Part shown: piece after piece, positions 42,857 through 50,593 of the stretch
Numbering within the stretch: the stretch's first letter is position 1
Layout: the number at the start of each line of letters is the position of its first letter
Assembly: GCF_009932725.1 (NCBI RefSeq)
Contig: NZ_BLJU01000012.1
Span: 162,752 to 226,751 of the forward strand
DNA length: 64,000 bases
Reading direction: 5' to 3'
Source of the DNA: Pseudomonas yangonensis
GTDB lineage: Bacteria > Pseudomonadota > Gammaproteobacteria > Pseudomonadales > Pseudomonadaceae
The notes under the pieces: model-generated
Databases searched by the model: none
What the model saw: only the letters and a program-made list of their open reading frames with translations
Told to the model about the DNA's origin: nothing
Position numbers and translations under genes: made by a program

Positions 42857-44902
42857 ATGCAACAGCTTCCCAGCCATCGGCACTCGCCCTGGCATGCCGG
42901 TGAAAAGCAACTGCAGGAAAAGGTCGGTGTCGCCGAACGCATGGAAGTGCTCGGACAGAAGGTGATCCGCGACTACATGCCGGATCAGCATCGCGACTTC
43001 TACCGGCAACTGCCCTTCATGATCGCCGGCGCCGTGGATGCTGCCGGCCAGCCCTGGGCCACCCTGATCGAAGGCGAGGAGGGCTTCGTTACCTCGCCCG
43101 ACCCGCGTCAGTTGTCGTTCGATCTGGCCGCCATGGCGCTCGATCCGCTGGATCCGGCCACCAGTGGACTGCATGCGGGCGATGCCATCGGCCTGCTCGG
43201 CATCGAGCTGCACACGCGGCGGCGCAATCGCATCAACGGGCATATCCGCCAGGCCTCGGCGCAGCGCCTGGACATCGATGTGGAGCATTCCTTCGGCAAC
43301 TGCCCGCAGTACATCCAGCTGCGCCAGTACCGCCGTGTGCACCAGCGTGGCGTCGAGCGCTTGGACGCGACCGAGCTGGATGCGCGCAGCGCCGAGATGA
43401 TCGGCAGCGCCGATACCTTTTTCGTCGCCAGCTACGTCGAGCACGACGATGGCCGCCGTTCGGTGGACGTCTCGCACCGTGGCGGGCGCGCCGGCTTCGT
43501 ACGGGTGCAGGGCAATCGCCTGACCATTCCCGACTACGCCGGCAACCTGCACTTCAATACCCTGGGCAACCTCAGCGTCAATCCGCGTGCCGGGCTGCTG
43601 TTCGTCGACTTCGCCACGGGCGACGTGCTGCAGTTGGCCGGCCGCGCCGAGATCATCCTCGACAGCCCGCTGATTCAGGCCTTCGAAGGCGCCGAGCGGC
43701 TGTGGACCTTCGACGTCGAGCAGGTGGTGCTGCGCCCGGCGGCGGCTTCGCTGCGCTGGGCCTTCGAAGAATATGCACCGACCAGCCTGATGACCGGCAC
43801 CTGGGCAGAGACCGATGCGCGCCTGCGCGAGCGTGAGCAGCGCAACCAGTGGCAGCGCTGGCGTGTGCAGAGTGTGCAGCAGGAAAGCAGCGATATCCGC
43901 TCCTTCGTGCTGGCGCCGGAGCAGGGCGCCGCACCGAGTTTCGCCGCCGGTCAGCACCTGCCGATTCGCATCACCACCGCCAGCGGTGAGACCCTGCTGC
44001 GCACCTACAGCCTGTCCAGCGCGCCGTCGGATGGTGTCCTGCGTATCAGCGTCAAGGCGCAGGGCGTGGTGTCGCGGCATCTGCACGAGCAGGTTCGGGT
44101 GGGCGATGTGCTGGACGTGCGTGCGCCGCTGGGCAGCTTCACTCTGAACAGCGAAAGCCGCCGGCCGCTGGTGCTGATCGGCGCCGGCGTCGGTATCACG
44201 CCGCTGCTGTCGATGCTGCGTGAACAGGTGGCGCTGGGGCAGGGCAGGCGCATGCATTTCTTCCAGGGTGCACGCACGCTGCGTGATCTGCCGTTCCAGG
44301 CCGAGCTGCGCGAGCTGGTGCAGCGCGCGGGCGGTCTGCTGCAGGTGCACCGCGCTCTCAGTGCGCCGGAGGCGGACGCTGTTGTGGGCCGCGACTACGA
44401 GCAGCAGGGGCGCATCGACCTGGCGCAGATCAAGGCGGCGCTGTCGTTCGATGACTACGACTTCTACCTGTGTGGCCCGGCCGCCTTTACCCAGGCGATC
44501 TACGATGGCCTGCGCGATCTCAATGTCGCCGATGAGCGCATCCACGCCGAGGCGTTCGGCCCCTCGACGCTCACGCGTCGTACCGATGGCCAGGTGACGG
44601 CCCTCGAGCAGCCGCCCGCCGCGAGCGAACCGGTGCCGGTGTACTTCAGCGCTTCGAGCAAGGAGGCGCGCTGGACGCCGGACAGCGGCAGCCTGCTGGA
44701 GCTGGCGGAAAGCCGTGGCCTGACGCCCGAGTTCAGTTGCCGCGGCGGTTCCTGCGGCACCTGCAAGACGCGCCTGGTCAGCGGCCAGGTGCACTACCCC
44801 AATCCGCCGGCCGAGCTGCCGGATGATGGCGGCGTGCTGATCTGCTGCGCGGTGCCGGCAAAAGGCGAGGAAGGCGTACAACCGCTGGTGTTGGAATTGT
44901 GA
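42857..44902 (+). CDS. PNPOx-like / FAD-NAD oxidoreductase / 2Fe-2S ferredoxin fusion protein
   Basis: A 681-aa three-part protein. Residues about 1-325 resemble the pyridoxamine-phosphate-oxidase-like split-barrel fold (DADTFFVAS-type segment GSADTFFVASYVEHDDGRRS, NTLGNLSVNPRAGLLFVDFA). Residues about 345-590 are an FNR-type reductase with RTYSLSSAP, LIGAGVGITPLLSML and YLCGPAAFTQAIY. The C-terminus holds a plant-type 2Fe-2S cluster, CRGGSCGTC at residues 628-636 with a later Cys pair at 663-664. The whole is a self-contained electron-transfer chain, similar to fusions annotated as flavin-reductase/nitroreductase-like proteins. Substrate unknown. GGAGG precedes the ATG; GST lies upstream. 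Confidence 0.85.
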   Translation: MQQLPSHRHSPWHAGEKQLQEKVGVAERMEVLGQKVIRDYMPDQHRDFYRQLPFMIAGAVDAAGQPWATLIEGEEGFVTSPDPRQLSFDLAAMALDPLDPATSGLHAGDAIGLLGIELHTRRRNRINGHIRQASAQRLDIDVEHSFGNCPQYIQLRQYRRVHQRGVERLDATELDARSAEMIGSADTFFVASYVEHDDGRRSVDVSHRGGRAGFVRVQGNRLTIPDYAGNLHFNTLGNLSVNPRAGLLFVDFATGDVLQLAGRAEIILDSPLIQAFEGAERLWTFDVEQVVLRPAAASLRWAFEEYAPTSLMTGTWAETDARLREREQRNQWQRWRVQSVQQESSDIRSFVLAPEQGAAPSFAAGQHLPIRITTASGETLLRTYSLSSAPSDGVLRISVKAQGVVSRHLHEQVRVGDVLDVRAPLGSFTLNSESRRPLVLIGAGVGITPLLSMLREQVALGQGRRMHFFQGARTLRDLPFQAELRELVQRAGGLLQVHRALSAPEADAVVGRDYEQQGRIDLAQIKAALSFDDYDFYLCGPAAFTQAIYDGLRDLNVADERIHAEAFGPSTLTRRTDGQVTALEQPPAASEPVPVYFSASSKEARWTPDSGSLLELAESRGLTPEFSCRGGSCGTCKTRLVSGQVHYPNPPAELPDDGGVLICCAVPAKGEEGVQPLVLEL

Positions 44903-44913
44903 GAGGGCATGAG

Positions 44914-45114
44914 ATGAACGCACAGGCACCGATTCCCCACGTGTGGCCCGATGTCGAGCGGGCCAGAGCGGAGCACGCGCAGCAGCCATGCCCGGAGCTG
45001 GAGTTCGGCTATCTGGCGCCACAACTGCTCGGTTCGCCGGGTGTTCGATGTCTGTCGTCGGCCGAGAGTGGCTCGACAGCGCGGGGCCCGGCCATGCCGT
45101 TGAGTTTTTCTTGA
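44914..45114 (+). CDS. Hypothetical 66-aa protein, possibly a truncated remnant
   Basis: Starts MNAQAPIPHVWPDVERARAE at ATG 44914, with GAGAGG 7 nt upstream, directly after the fusion gene. The N-terminal half has sensible coding composition (ELEFGYLAPQLLGSPG), but the C-terminal half turns low-complexity (SSAESGSTARGPAMPLSFS), which suggests that a longer gene was cut short. I recognise no family. It lies in the 311-bp gap before azoR; the rest of that gap contains two inverted repeats before azoR and nothing else. Confidence 0.4.
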   Translation: MNAQAPIPHVWPDVERARAEHAQQPCPELEFGYLAPQLLGSPGVRCLSSAESGSTARGPAMPLSFS

Positions 45115-45146
45115 ACAGGCTCAAGGAAAGGTCAATGGCCTGCGCG

Positions 45147-45192
45147 GGTAACGCTGTGGCCCAATCGATCGCGTTACCTGGTCACAGTGACC
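45147..45192 (+). promoter_or_regulatory. Inverted repeats in the azoR promoter region
   Basis: GGTAACGC at 45147-45154 and its exact complement GCGTTACC at 45171-45178 (16-bp spacer) are followed by the palindrome GGTCAC-A-GTGACC (45180-45192), 22 bp before the azoR start. These are candidate operators; no regulator can be assigned. Confidence 0.4.
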
Positions 45193-45213
45193 GGGCCTGA
45201 TTGGAGAAACCAC

Positions 45214-45885
45214 ATGACCACTCTTCTGCACCTCGATGCCAGCGTTCGCGGTGAGCGCTCCCTGAGCCGCAAGCTGTCCAGGGCTTTCGTCCAGGCCTGG
45301 CGGGACGGCGATGCGCAAGCGCAGGTGATCGAACGCGATGTCGGGCGCAATCCACCACCCTTCATCAACGAGGCCTGGATCGCAGCGGCCTTCACCGCAC
45401 CGGAAAAGCGTTCGGCGGCGCAGCACGAAGCGCTGCGCATCTCGGACGAGCTGATCGACGAGGTCGAACGTGCCGAGGTGATCGTGCTGGGTACGCCGAT
45501 GTACAACTACGGCATGCCGGCTGCGCTCAAGGCGTGGTTCGATCAGATCATTCGCGTCAACAAGACCTTCACCTTCGATCTGGCACGCGGTGACTTCCCG
45601 CTGCAGCCGATCATGGCCGACAAGACTCTGGTCATTCTCACGTCGCGCGGCGAGTTCGGTTTCGCCCCTGGTGGCGTGCGTGAACACATGAACCACCTGG
45701 AGACGCATATCCAGACCTGCGCGCACTACCTGGGCGTGGCCCGCTCACAGGTTGTCGCCATCGATTACCAGGAGTTCGGCGATGCTCGCCACCAGGAGTC
45801 GATCGCCGGGGCGTTCGAGCGTGCGTCCGGCCTGGCCGCCCAGTTGATCGACCTGCATGGCACGCCGCTGCGTGCGTCAGCCTGA
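45214..45885 (+). CDS. azoR: FMN-dependent NADH-azoreductase
   Basis: A 223-aa flavodoxin-fold enzyme reducing azo dyes and quinones with NADH. Diagnostic segments are LLHLDASVRGERSLSRKLS at the N-terminus (FMN phosphate loop), LGTPMYNYGMPAALKAWFDQIIR (flavin contact), and LTSRGEFGFAPGG. GGAG at 45203-45206 is about 7 nt before the ATG at 45214; a longer in-frame start at 45187 would include the promoter palindrome. Its end overlaps that of a convergent LysR gene by 9 nt. Quinone/azo reduction fits the neighbouring detoxification genes. Confidence 0.93.
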   Translation: MTTLLHLDASVRGERSLSRKLSRAFVQAWRDGDAQAQVIERDVGRNPPPFINEAWIAAAFTAPEKRSAAQHEALRISDELIDEVERAEVIVLGTPMYNYGMPAALKAWFDQIIRVNKTFTFDLARGDFPLQPIMADKTLVILTSRGEFGFAPGGVREHMNHLETHIQTCAHYLGVARSQVVAIDYQEFGDARHQESIAGAFERASGLAAQLIDLHGTPLRASA

Positions 45886-46764
45886 GCGGGTCGCCTCGTC
45901 CTGCAGCCAGGTTCTGAACAGGTGCAGGCTGCGGCGTGCCTGGGTGGGCTGCAGTTCCACCAGACGGTAGGCGAAGCCGGGCAGGGCGGGGCCCAGCAGG
46001 CGCTGCACACGGCCGTCGCGCAGCGCTTCGTCGATCAGCACGCTGCTGCACAGCAAGGGCCCAAGGCCACGTTCGAGTGCCTGCAAGGCCAGGGTCTCCT
46101 CGCTGTACCAGGAGATGTTGAAGCTTTCCGTCGCGCCCACCTGAGCCAGCCAGGTCGGCCAGGCCGGGGACTCCAGGCGTGGGTTCTTCCATTTGAAGGC
46201 CAGCAGCGGCCGGCCGGAGAAGTCCTGGATCCTGGTCTGCCGATCGGTCGGGCAGATGGCGCTGGCGGCCACTGCGATGAAGCTGTCCTCGAACAGTATC
46301 TGCTCGTTCGGGGCGTTTTCCGCTGGCCCGTAACGAATGGCCAGATCGATATTCTCGGCGCGCAGGTCGGCCAGCTTCTCCGAGGCATGCACGTGCACGA
46401 TGATGTTCGGGTGAATCTCGTTGAAACGCCCCAGGCGCGGCATCAGCCAGCGTTCGGCAAACGCACGCGTGGTCGATAGCTGAATGGCGTCGCCTTCGGC
46501 CGGCGGGCCGATCAGGGCGAAGGCCTGGGCGATCTGGTCAAAGCCGTCGCGCAGCAGCGGATAGAGGGTATGCCCCACTGGCGTCAGCCGTACCTGGCGG
46601 CCGCGCTCCAGCAGCTTCTGGCCCAGGCCTTCTTCAAGCTGGCGTACCTGGTGGCTGACCGCCGCCACGGTGACGCACAGCTCGTTGGCCGCGGCAGAAA
46701 AACTCTGATGCCGCGCGACCGCCTCGAATGCCCGAACGGAGTTCAGTGGGGGAATTCTGCGCAT
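45877..46764 (-). CDS. LysR-family regulator (GcvA-like)
   Basis: A 295-aa regulator of the GcvA-type LysR group: MRRIPPLNSVRAFEAVARHQ, SFSAAANELCVTVAAVSHQV and RQVRLTPVGHTLYPLLRDGF, with effector domain FAERWLMPRLGRFNEIHPNI and DLAIRYG. I start at the ATG at 46764, where AAGG is near and the GcvA-like start begins; the upstream in-frame extension is not conserved-looking. It is convergent and overlapping with azoR, so azoR need not be its target; it is 110 bp downstream of an OYE-like gene on the same strand. Confidence 0.88.
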   Translation of the reverse strand: MRRIPPLNSVRAFEAVARHQSFSAAANELCVTVAAVSHQVRQLEEGLGQKLLERGRQVRLTPVGHTLYPLLRDGFDQIAQAFALIGPPAEGDAIQLSTTRAFAERWLMPRLGRFNEIHPNIIVHVHASEKLADLRAENIDLAIRYGPAENAPNEQILFEDSFIAVAASAICPTDRQTRIQDFSGRPLLAFKWKNPRLESPAWPTWLAQVGATESFNISWYSEETLALQALERGLGPLLCSSVLIDEALRDGRVQRLLGPALPGFAYRLVELQPTQARRSLHLFRTWLQDEATRSG

Positions 46765-46874
46765 GATGCCTTCGCTCCTGGTGCGCCTGTCGCTGGGCGA
46801 TGGCAGCAAGTGTGGAGCGGCACTATAACCCGGCACGCGTCAACTGGGCCGGCAGGGCAGCGGCGCCGAGCGGA

Positions 46875-48110
46875 TTACTCCAGCACGCGCCGCGCCATCC
46901 TGCGTCGGTACTGGCGGGTGCGCAGGGCGTCGCTCAGCTGCTGGCGCAGCAGCGCCCAGAGCGGCGATACCGCAGGCCGGGTTTGCCGGCCCTGGCTCAG
47001 CTTGCGCAGCTGATACTTCACCACTGCCATGTTGGCCAGCGAAGCCAGCACCTTGTTGCCCCAGGTGATCGGCGGCAGTTGCGGGGCGCTGTTCTGGCCG
47101 CGCTGCCAGTCGCGCGGCAGGTTCGGCTCGATGGACAGGGCCGTGCCGATGCCCACCATCTCGATGCCGCTGGCCAGCACCTGCTCGGCAACGGGCGGAC
47201 GGCGGATGCCGCCGGTGACCATCAGCGGCATGCTCGCCACCGCGCGAATCTCTCGGGCGAATTCCAGGAAGTAGGCCTCGCGCGCCAGGGTCCGGCCGTC
47301 GCGCGCCTGGCCCTGCATGGCCGGCGCCTCGTAGCTGCCACCGGATAGCTCGACCAGATCGACATTCAGCCCGCCCAGCAGGCGCACCACCTGCTGGGCG
47401 TCGTCGGCGCTGAAACCGCCGCGCTGGAAATCCGCCGAGTTCAGCTTGACCGCCACGGCGAAGCCTGGCGCCACGGCGGCACGCACCGCCTTGACGATCT
47501 CCAGCAGAAGGCGTGCGCGGTTTTCCAGCGAGCCGCCCCACTGGTCGCTGCGCTGGTTGGTCAGCGGTGAGAGGAACTGGCTGAGCAGGTAGCCATGTGC
47601 GGCGTGGATCTGCACCCCGCTGAAACCGGCCTGTTCGCTCAGGCGAGCGGTCTGGGTGAAGCGTGCGATCACCTCTTCGATCATCGCCGGGGTCATCGCC
47701 TGCGGCGTGGCGAAACGCTTGGACAGGTTTCCCAGCTCCAGCGCCACTGCCGAGGGCGCCCAGGTCGGCTGGCCCAGGTTGGCCTGCATCTGCCGGCCGG
47801 GATGGTTGAGCTGCAACCAGAACTGCGCGCCCTGGGCGCGGCCGATACGGGCCCAGCGCTCGAACCGGGCCAGCTGCGTGGCGTCTTCCAGCACCACGCC
47901 ACCGGGACCGGTCATGGCACGGCTGTCGACCATCACGTTGCCGGAGATCAGCAGGCCGGCACCGCCCTCTGCCCACGCCCGATAGAGGCGCATCAGATGC
48001 TCGGACGGCGCATGCTCGGCGTCCGCCATGTTCTCCTCCATCGCCGCCTTGGCGATGCGGTTGGGGATGATCGAGCCATTGGGCAGGGCAAGGGGGTCGA
48101 ACAGGGTCAT
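46875..48110 (-). CDS. NADH:flavin oxidoreductase (OYE-like, longer type)
   Basis: A 411-aa FMN-binding TIM-barrel oxidoreductase. Motifs: NRIAKAAMEENMADAEHAPS, QLNHPGRQMQANLG, the substrate pair in VQIHAAHGYLLSQFLSPLTNQ (His-x-x-His, the thermophilic/YqjM-like pattern rather than His-Asn), RSDQWGGSLENRARLLLEI, VTGGIRRPPVAEQVL and a C-terminal extension of about 40 residues. The start at 48110 is set by GGAAG about 5 nt upstream. Its promoter at 48139-48169 has MerR-type 19-bp spacing and is nearly identical to that of the divergent acetoacetate-decarboxylase-like gene. It is probably under the MerR regulator at 49411-49857. Confidence 0.88.
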   Translation of the reverse strand: MTLFDPLALPNGSIIPNRIAKAAMEENMADAEHAPSEHLMRLYRAWAEGGAGLLISGNVMVDSRAMTGPGGVVLEDATQLARFERWARIGRAQGAQFWLQLNHPGRQMQANLGQPTWAPSAVALELGNLSKRFATPQAMTPAMIEEVIARFTQTARLSEQAGFSGVQIHAAHGYLLSQFLSPLTNQRSDQWGGSLENRARLLLEIVKAVRAAVAPGFAVAVKLNSADFQRGGFSADDAQQVVRLLGGLNVDLVELSGGSYEAPAMQGQARDGRTLAREAYFLEFAREIRAVASMPLMVTGGIRRPPVAEQVLASGIEMVGIGTALSIEPNLPRDWQRGQNSAPQLPPITWGNKVLASLANMAVVKYQLRKLSQGRQTRPAVSPLWALLRQQLSDALRTRQYRRRMARRVLE

Positions 48111-48138
48111 GGGGGCTTCCTCGGCTGAAGACGCGCTG

Positions 48139-48169
48139 ACCTTAACTTTAAAGTTCACTTTAATGTCAA
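48139..48169 (-). promoter_or_regulatory. MerR-type promoter/operator before the OYE-like gene
   Basis: On the minus strand: -35 TTGACA (48169-48164), 19-nt spacer containing TTAAAGT-GA-ACTTTAA (a perfect 7-2-7 dyad), -10 TAAGGT (48144-48139). The long spacer carrying a dyad is the signature of MerR-family promoters. The start codon is about 29 nt downstream of the -10. Confidence 0.7.
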
Positions 48170-48230
48170 CGGGCGTTTGTGCTCGCTTCGGCGTGTTACT
48201 GCTTTGAAACAATCTACTTGATTCAGCTGC

Positions 48231-48261
48231 TTGACCTTAAAGTTCTATTTAACCTTAGGGT
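48231..48261 (+). promoter_or_regulatory. MerR-type promoter/operator before the secreted ADC-like gene
   Basis: TTGACC at 48231-48236, a 19-nt spacer with TTAAAGT...TTTAA, and TAGGGT at 48256-48261. It aligns with the divergent promoter at 48139-48169 as TTGAC-TTAAAGT-TTTAA-TTA-GGT, strongly suggesting a common regulator. Confidence 0.7.
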
Positions 48262-48305
48262 TGCCGCGTCTGCCCCTCGGAGACCTTCCGAGGAGCAGGG
48301 AGCCT

Positions 48306-49352
48306 ATGAATTCCTCAACGCGGATAAGAACGATGAAGCAGATTGCCGAGCTTATTAAACGTCTAAGTCGCCAGCGCACTGCGGCGCTGGCCGGGATGAT
48401 TTTCAACCTCGTGGCCATGCCCGCTTGGGCACAGGAGGCCGATGCGCACGCTGCCACGGTCGATATCGCCGGCCATTCGGTGCCGGTGGAAGCGGGCGGG
48501 CTTTACCACCGTTTCCACTCCAATCCCCCGCTGTCTGTGATCGCGGACGAGGCGCCGGATATCGATCTCAGCTGGTTCCGCGGCCTGCAGAAAACCAAGG
48601 TGGATATGGGCTTCGAGTCTTACTCGCCGAACTTCTATTACCGCAACACACGCGTCACCGCGGTATTCACCGCTGACCTCGACAGGCTTCGCGAGCTGAT
48701 GCCGGCGCAGGTGCTGGAGCAGGTGCAGCCGCTGCAGATCTGGCCGGGCCGCGGGCTGGTCGCCTTTACCGCCTACGCCTATCACTACTGCGACAATGAC
48801 AGCTACAACGAAATTGCCCTGTCCATCGTGACCAACAGACCCGGCAATGCCAACCTGGGCCCCATCAGTCTGGTCGGGCAGTCGCTGTCCAAGGACTTCT
48901 GGGGGTACGTGCTCAAGCTGCCGGTCAACACCGAGCTGGCGCGCGTGCGTGGTGTGGTCGGTTACAACCTGCCGAAGTGGCTGACGCCCATCGATTATCG
49001 CGAGACCGACAAGAGTCTCGTCTTCGAGATCGCCGACGGCGACACCGGCAAGCTTGACGTTACCTTCGAGGTGGAGAAACTCGCTGATGTATCTACCGAA
49101 CCTGAGTTGGTGACCAACAGCTTCACCAATATCGGACACGATGGTGAGCTTGCGTTCGGCTACGCCGTTTCCCGGCAGATGCGTCATGCAGCGAGCTCGG
49201 ACGGGCAGAAGGTGAGCCTGGCGCTCGGTGCGGGCAGCCTGTCGACCTACATCGAGTCGCTGAAGCTGGGCAAGATGATCAGGTACGAATACGTGCCGGA
49301 CTTTCAGAGCGCGCTCTACGCGCCCAAGCCGTTGGCACAGATGTCGCGCTGA
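48306..49352 (+). CDS. Secreted acetoacetate-decarboxylase-like protein
   Basis: A 348-aa protein with a long Sec signal (positive KQIAELIKRLSRQRTAALAG, hydrophobic MIFNLVAMPAWA, predicted cleavage near residue 43). The mature part belongs to the acetoacetate-decarboxylase-like fold: FTADLDRLRELMPAQ, a Glu in NDSYNEIALSIV (about 169) and the Schiff-base-type lysine in VVGYNLPKWLTPIDY (about 224). Export of an ADC-like enzyme is unusual and the substrate is unknown. The start at 48306 has GGGAG only 3 nt upstream; ATG 48333 is possible. Divergent from an OYE-like gene with matching MerR-type promoters. Confidence 0.75.
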   Translation: MNSSTRIRTMKQIAELIKRLSRQRTAALAGMIFNLVAMPAWAQEADAHAATVDIAGHSVPVEAGGLYHRFHSNPPLSVIADEAPDIDLSWFRGLQKTKVDMGFESYSPNFYYRNTRVTAVFTADLDRLRELMPAQVLEQVQPLQIWPGRGLVAFTAYAYHYCDNDSYNEIALSIVTNRPGNANLGPISLVGQSLSKDFWGYVLKLPVNTELARVRGVVGYNLPKWLTPIDYRETDKSLVFEIADGDTGKLDVTFEVEKLADVSTEPELVTNSFTNIGHDGELAFGYAVSRQMRHAASSDGQKVSLALGAGSLSTYIESLKLGKMIRYEYVPDFQSALYAPKPLAQMSR

Positions 49353-49410
49353 AAACCGGTGAGCAGCGGCCATTGGCTGGCTGAACAGGCCGCTCCTGCG
49401 AACGGCGGCC

Positions 49411-49857
49411 TTATCTGCGCTTGCTGCCCGTGCGCCTGGTTGGCTCGTTCGGCTCGCCCAGGTTCATCTTGGCTAGCACCCGCCTGGCGTTGGCCGCACA
49501 ATCGAGATCGTCCGGTTTGCTCTCGATTTCGTCGATCAGCGCCAGCAGGTGGCCCTTGCTCTGCGCCAGGCGCTGCTCCAGCGCCTCGATGTCGTTCACC
49601 TTGGCGTGCAGGGTTTCGAGCAGTTTGCCGTGCTGCCACTGGGTCAGATCCTGTGGCAGCAGTGTGCGCAACTCGTCCAGGCTGAAGCCGGCCTGCTGCG
49701 CGGTAGTGATCAGGTTGAGCACCAGCACTGCCTGTTCCGGATAGCTGCGGTAACCGTTGGCCTGGCGCTCCGCCAGCCTGAGCAGACCGATGCTTTCGTA
49801 GAAACGAATACGTGAGGCTGCCAGCCCGGTACGCTTTGCCAATTCACCAATTTTCAT
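49411..49857 (-). CDS. MerR-family transcriptional regulator
   Basis: A 148-aa regulator starting MKIGELAKRTGLAASRIRFYESIGLL, the MerR winged-helix, followed by RQANGYRSYPEQAVLVLNLI and a dimerisation helix (LLETLHAKVNDIEALEQRLA). The tail contains one Cys (LDCAANAR), too few for a metal thiolate site, so a redox or organic signal is more likely; I cannot name it. A palindrome AGCTTAA-AG-TTAAGCT-like site at 49891-49906 lies upstream, suggesting autoregulation, and similar sites sit in the ADC/OYE divergent promoters. Start ATG 49857; an upstream in-frame ATG (49875) adds six residues. Confidence 0.85.
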   Translation of the reverse strand: MKIGELAKRTGLAASRIRFYESIGLLRLAERQANGYRSYPEQAVLVLNLITTAQQAGFSLDELRTLLPQDLTQWQHGKLLETLHAKVNDIEALEQRLAQSKGHLLALIDEIESKPDDLDCAANARRVLAKMNLGEPNEPTRRTGSKRR

Positions 49858-49890
49858 CGCCGCTGTCTTTGCCACAAGCCGTAAACCTGT

Positions 49891-49906
49891 AGCTTAACTT
49901 TAAGCT
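49891..49906 (-). promoter_or_regulatory. Putative MerR autoregulatory operator
   Basis: AGCTTAACTTTAAGCT is a near-perfect palindrome 34 bp before the merR start. It shares the TTAAAGTTAA core with the operators at 48139-48169. Confidence 0.5.
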
Positions 49907-50099
49907 TTGGGTCCGAGCCAGGCATTGTCGGCGCCGACGACGATTGATGGCGAATGCGTCCGGCAGAGCATCAGCGCGCGATCGTCGCTCGGGCCTTGCA
50001 TTTACAGACTCTTGCCGACAGTTCCTGCGTGACTGCATACAATGTGCGCCTCATCATTTCCAGCCATGCACATGGCCACCCCCAATGAGGACTCGCCCC

Positions 50100-50585
50100 A
50101 TGGCCTCCGCAGACAAACAGAAGAAGCGCGCCCAGCGGGCCAAGGCCAAGGCCAGGCAGAACCGCATGGGCAAGCCCAGACCGCAGGCCAACCTCGTCCA
50201 TCCGATCCTGGCCAACCCGCTGATCGACGAGCCGTTCGATGATGTCGAGATCGACCTCAGTACCTTCGACTTCAAGGACATCGAAGAAAACGGCTTCGAC
50301 CCGGCGCATTTCGATGATCTGTTCCAGACGATGAAGACCGCGGAGGGCATCAGTCTGCTCGCCCTGTGCCTGGTGTTCTTGCAATATCCGGTGCTGGAAC
50401 TGGTGGTTTCCGAGGAATCCGAGGACGCCGCGACCGACTTCATGATGAGCCTGCTAATCGTCTATCGCGCCATCTTCCACGAGGACGATGAAGACGCGGC
50501 AGTGGCCTGGATCAGCAGCGAAGCTTTCCAGAGCGCCTTCAACGAGGCCTCGGCGATCCTGCAGAAGAAGAACGCCCGCGCCTGA
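50100..50585 (+). CDS. Hypothetical acidic protein
   Basis: A 161-aa protein with a strongly basic N-terminus (ASADKQKKRAQRAKAKARQN) followed by an acidic middle (FDDVEIDLSTFDFKDIEENG) and helical rest (GISLLALCLVFLQYPVLELV, AVAWISSEAFQSAFNEASAI). I know no named domain. It looks like a soluble Pseudomonas-specific protein, possibly nucleic-acid associated because of the basic tail, but that is speculation. GAGG is about 13 nt before the ATG at 50100, a rather long spacing. It converges on the VOC-type gene. Confidence 0.65.
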   Translation: MASADKQKKRAQRAKAKARQNRMGKPRPQANLVHPILANPLIDEPFDDVEIDLSTFDFKDIEENGFDPAHFDDLFQTMKTAEGISLLALCLVFLQYPVLELVVSEESEDAATDFMMSLLIVYRAIFHEDDEDAAVAWISSEAFQSAFNEASAILQKKNARA

Positions 50586-50593
50586 ACGGTCGA

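Noticed and set aside
42713..45124. An 803-codon minus-strand frame opposite the GST and fusion genes
   Set aside because: Antisense shadow; the plus-strand proteins have clear cofactor motifs and ribosome sites.
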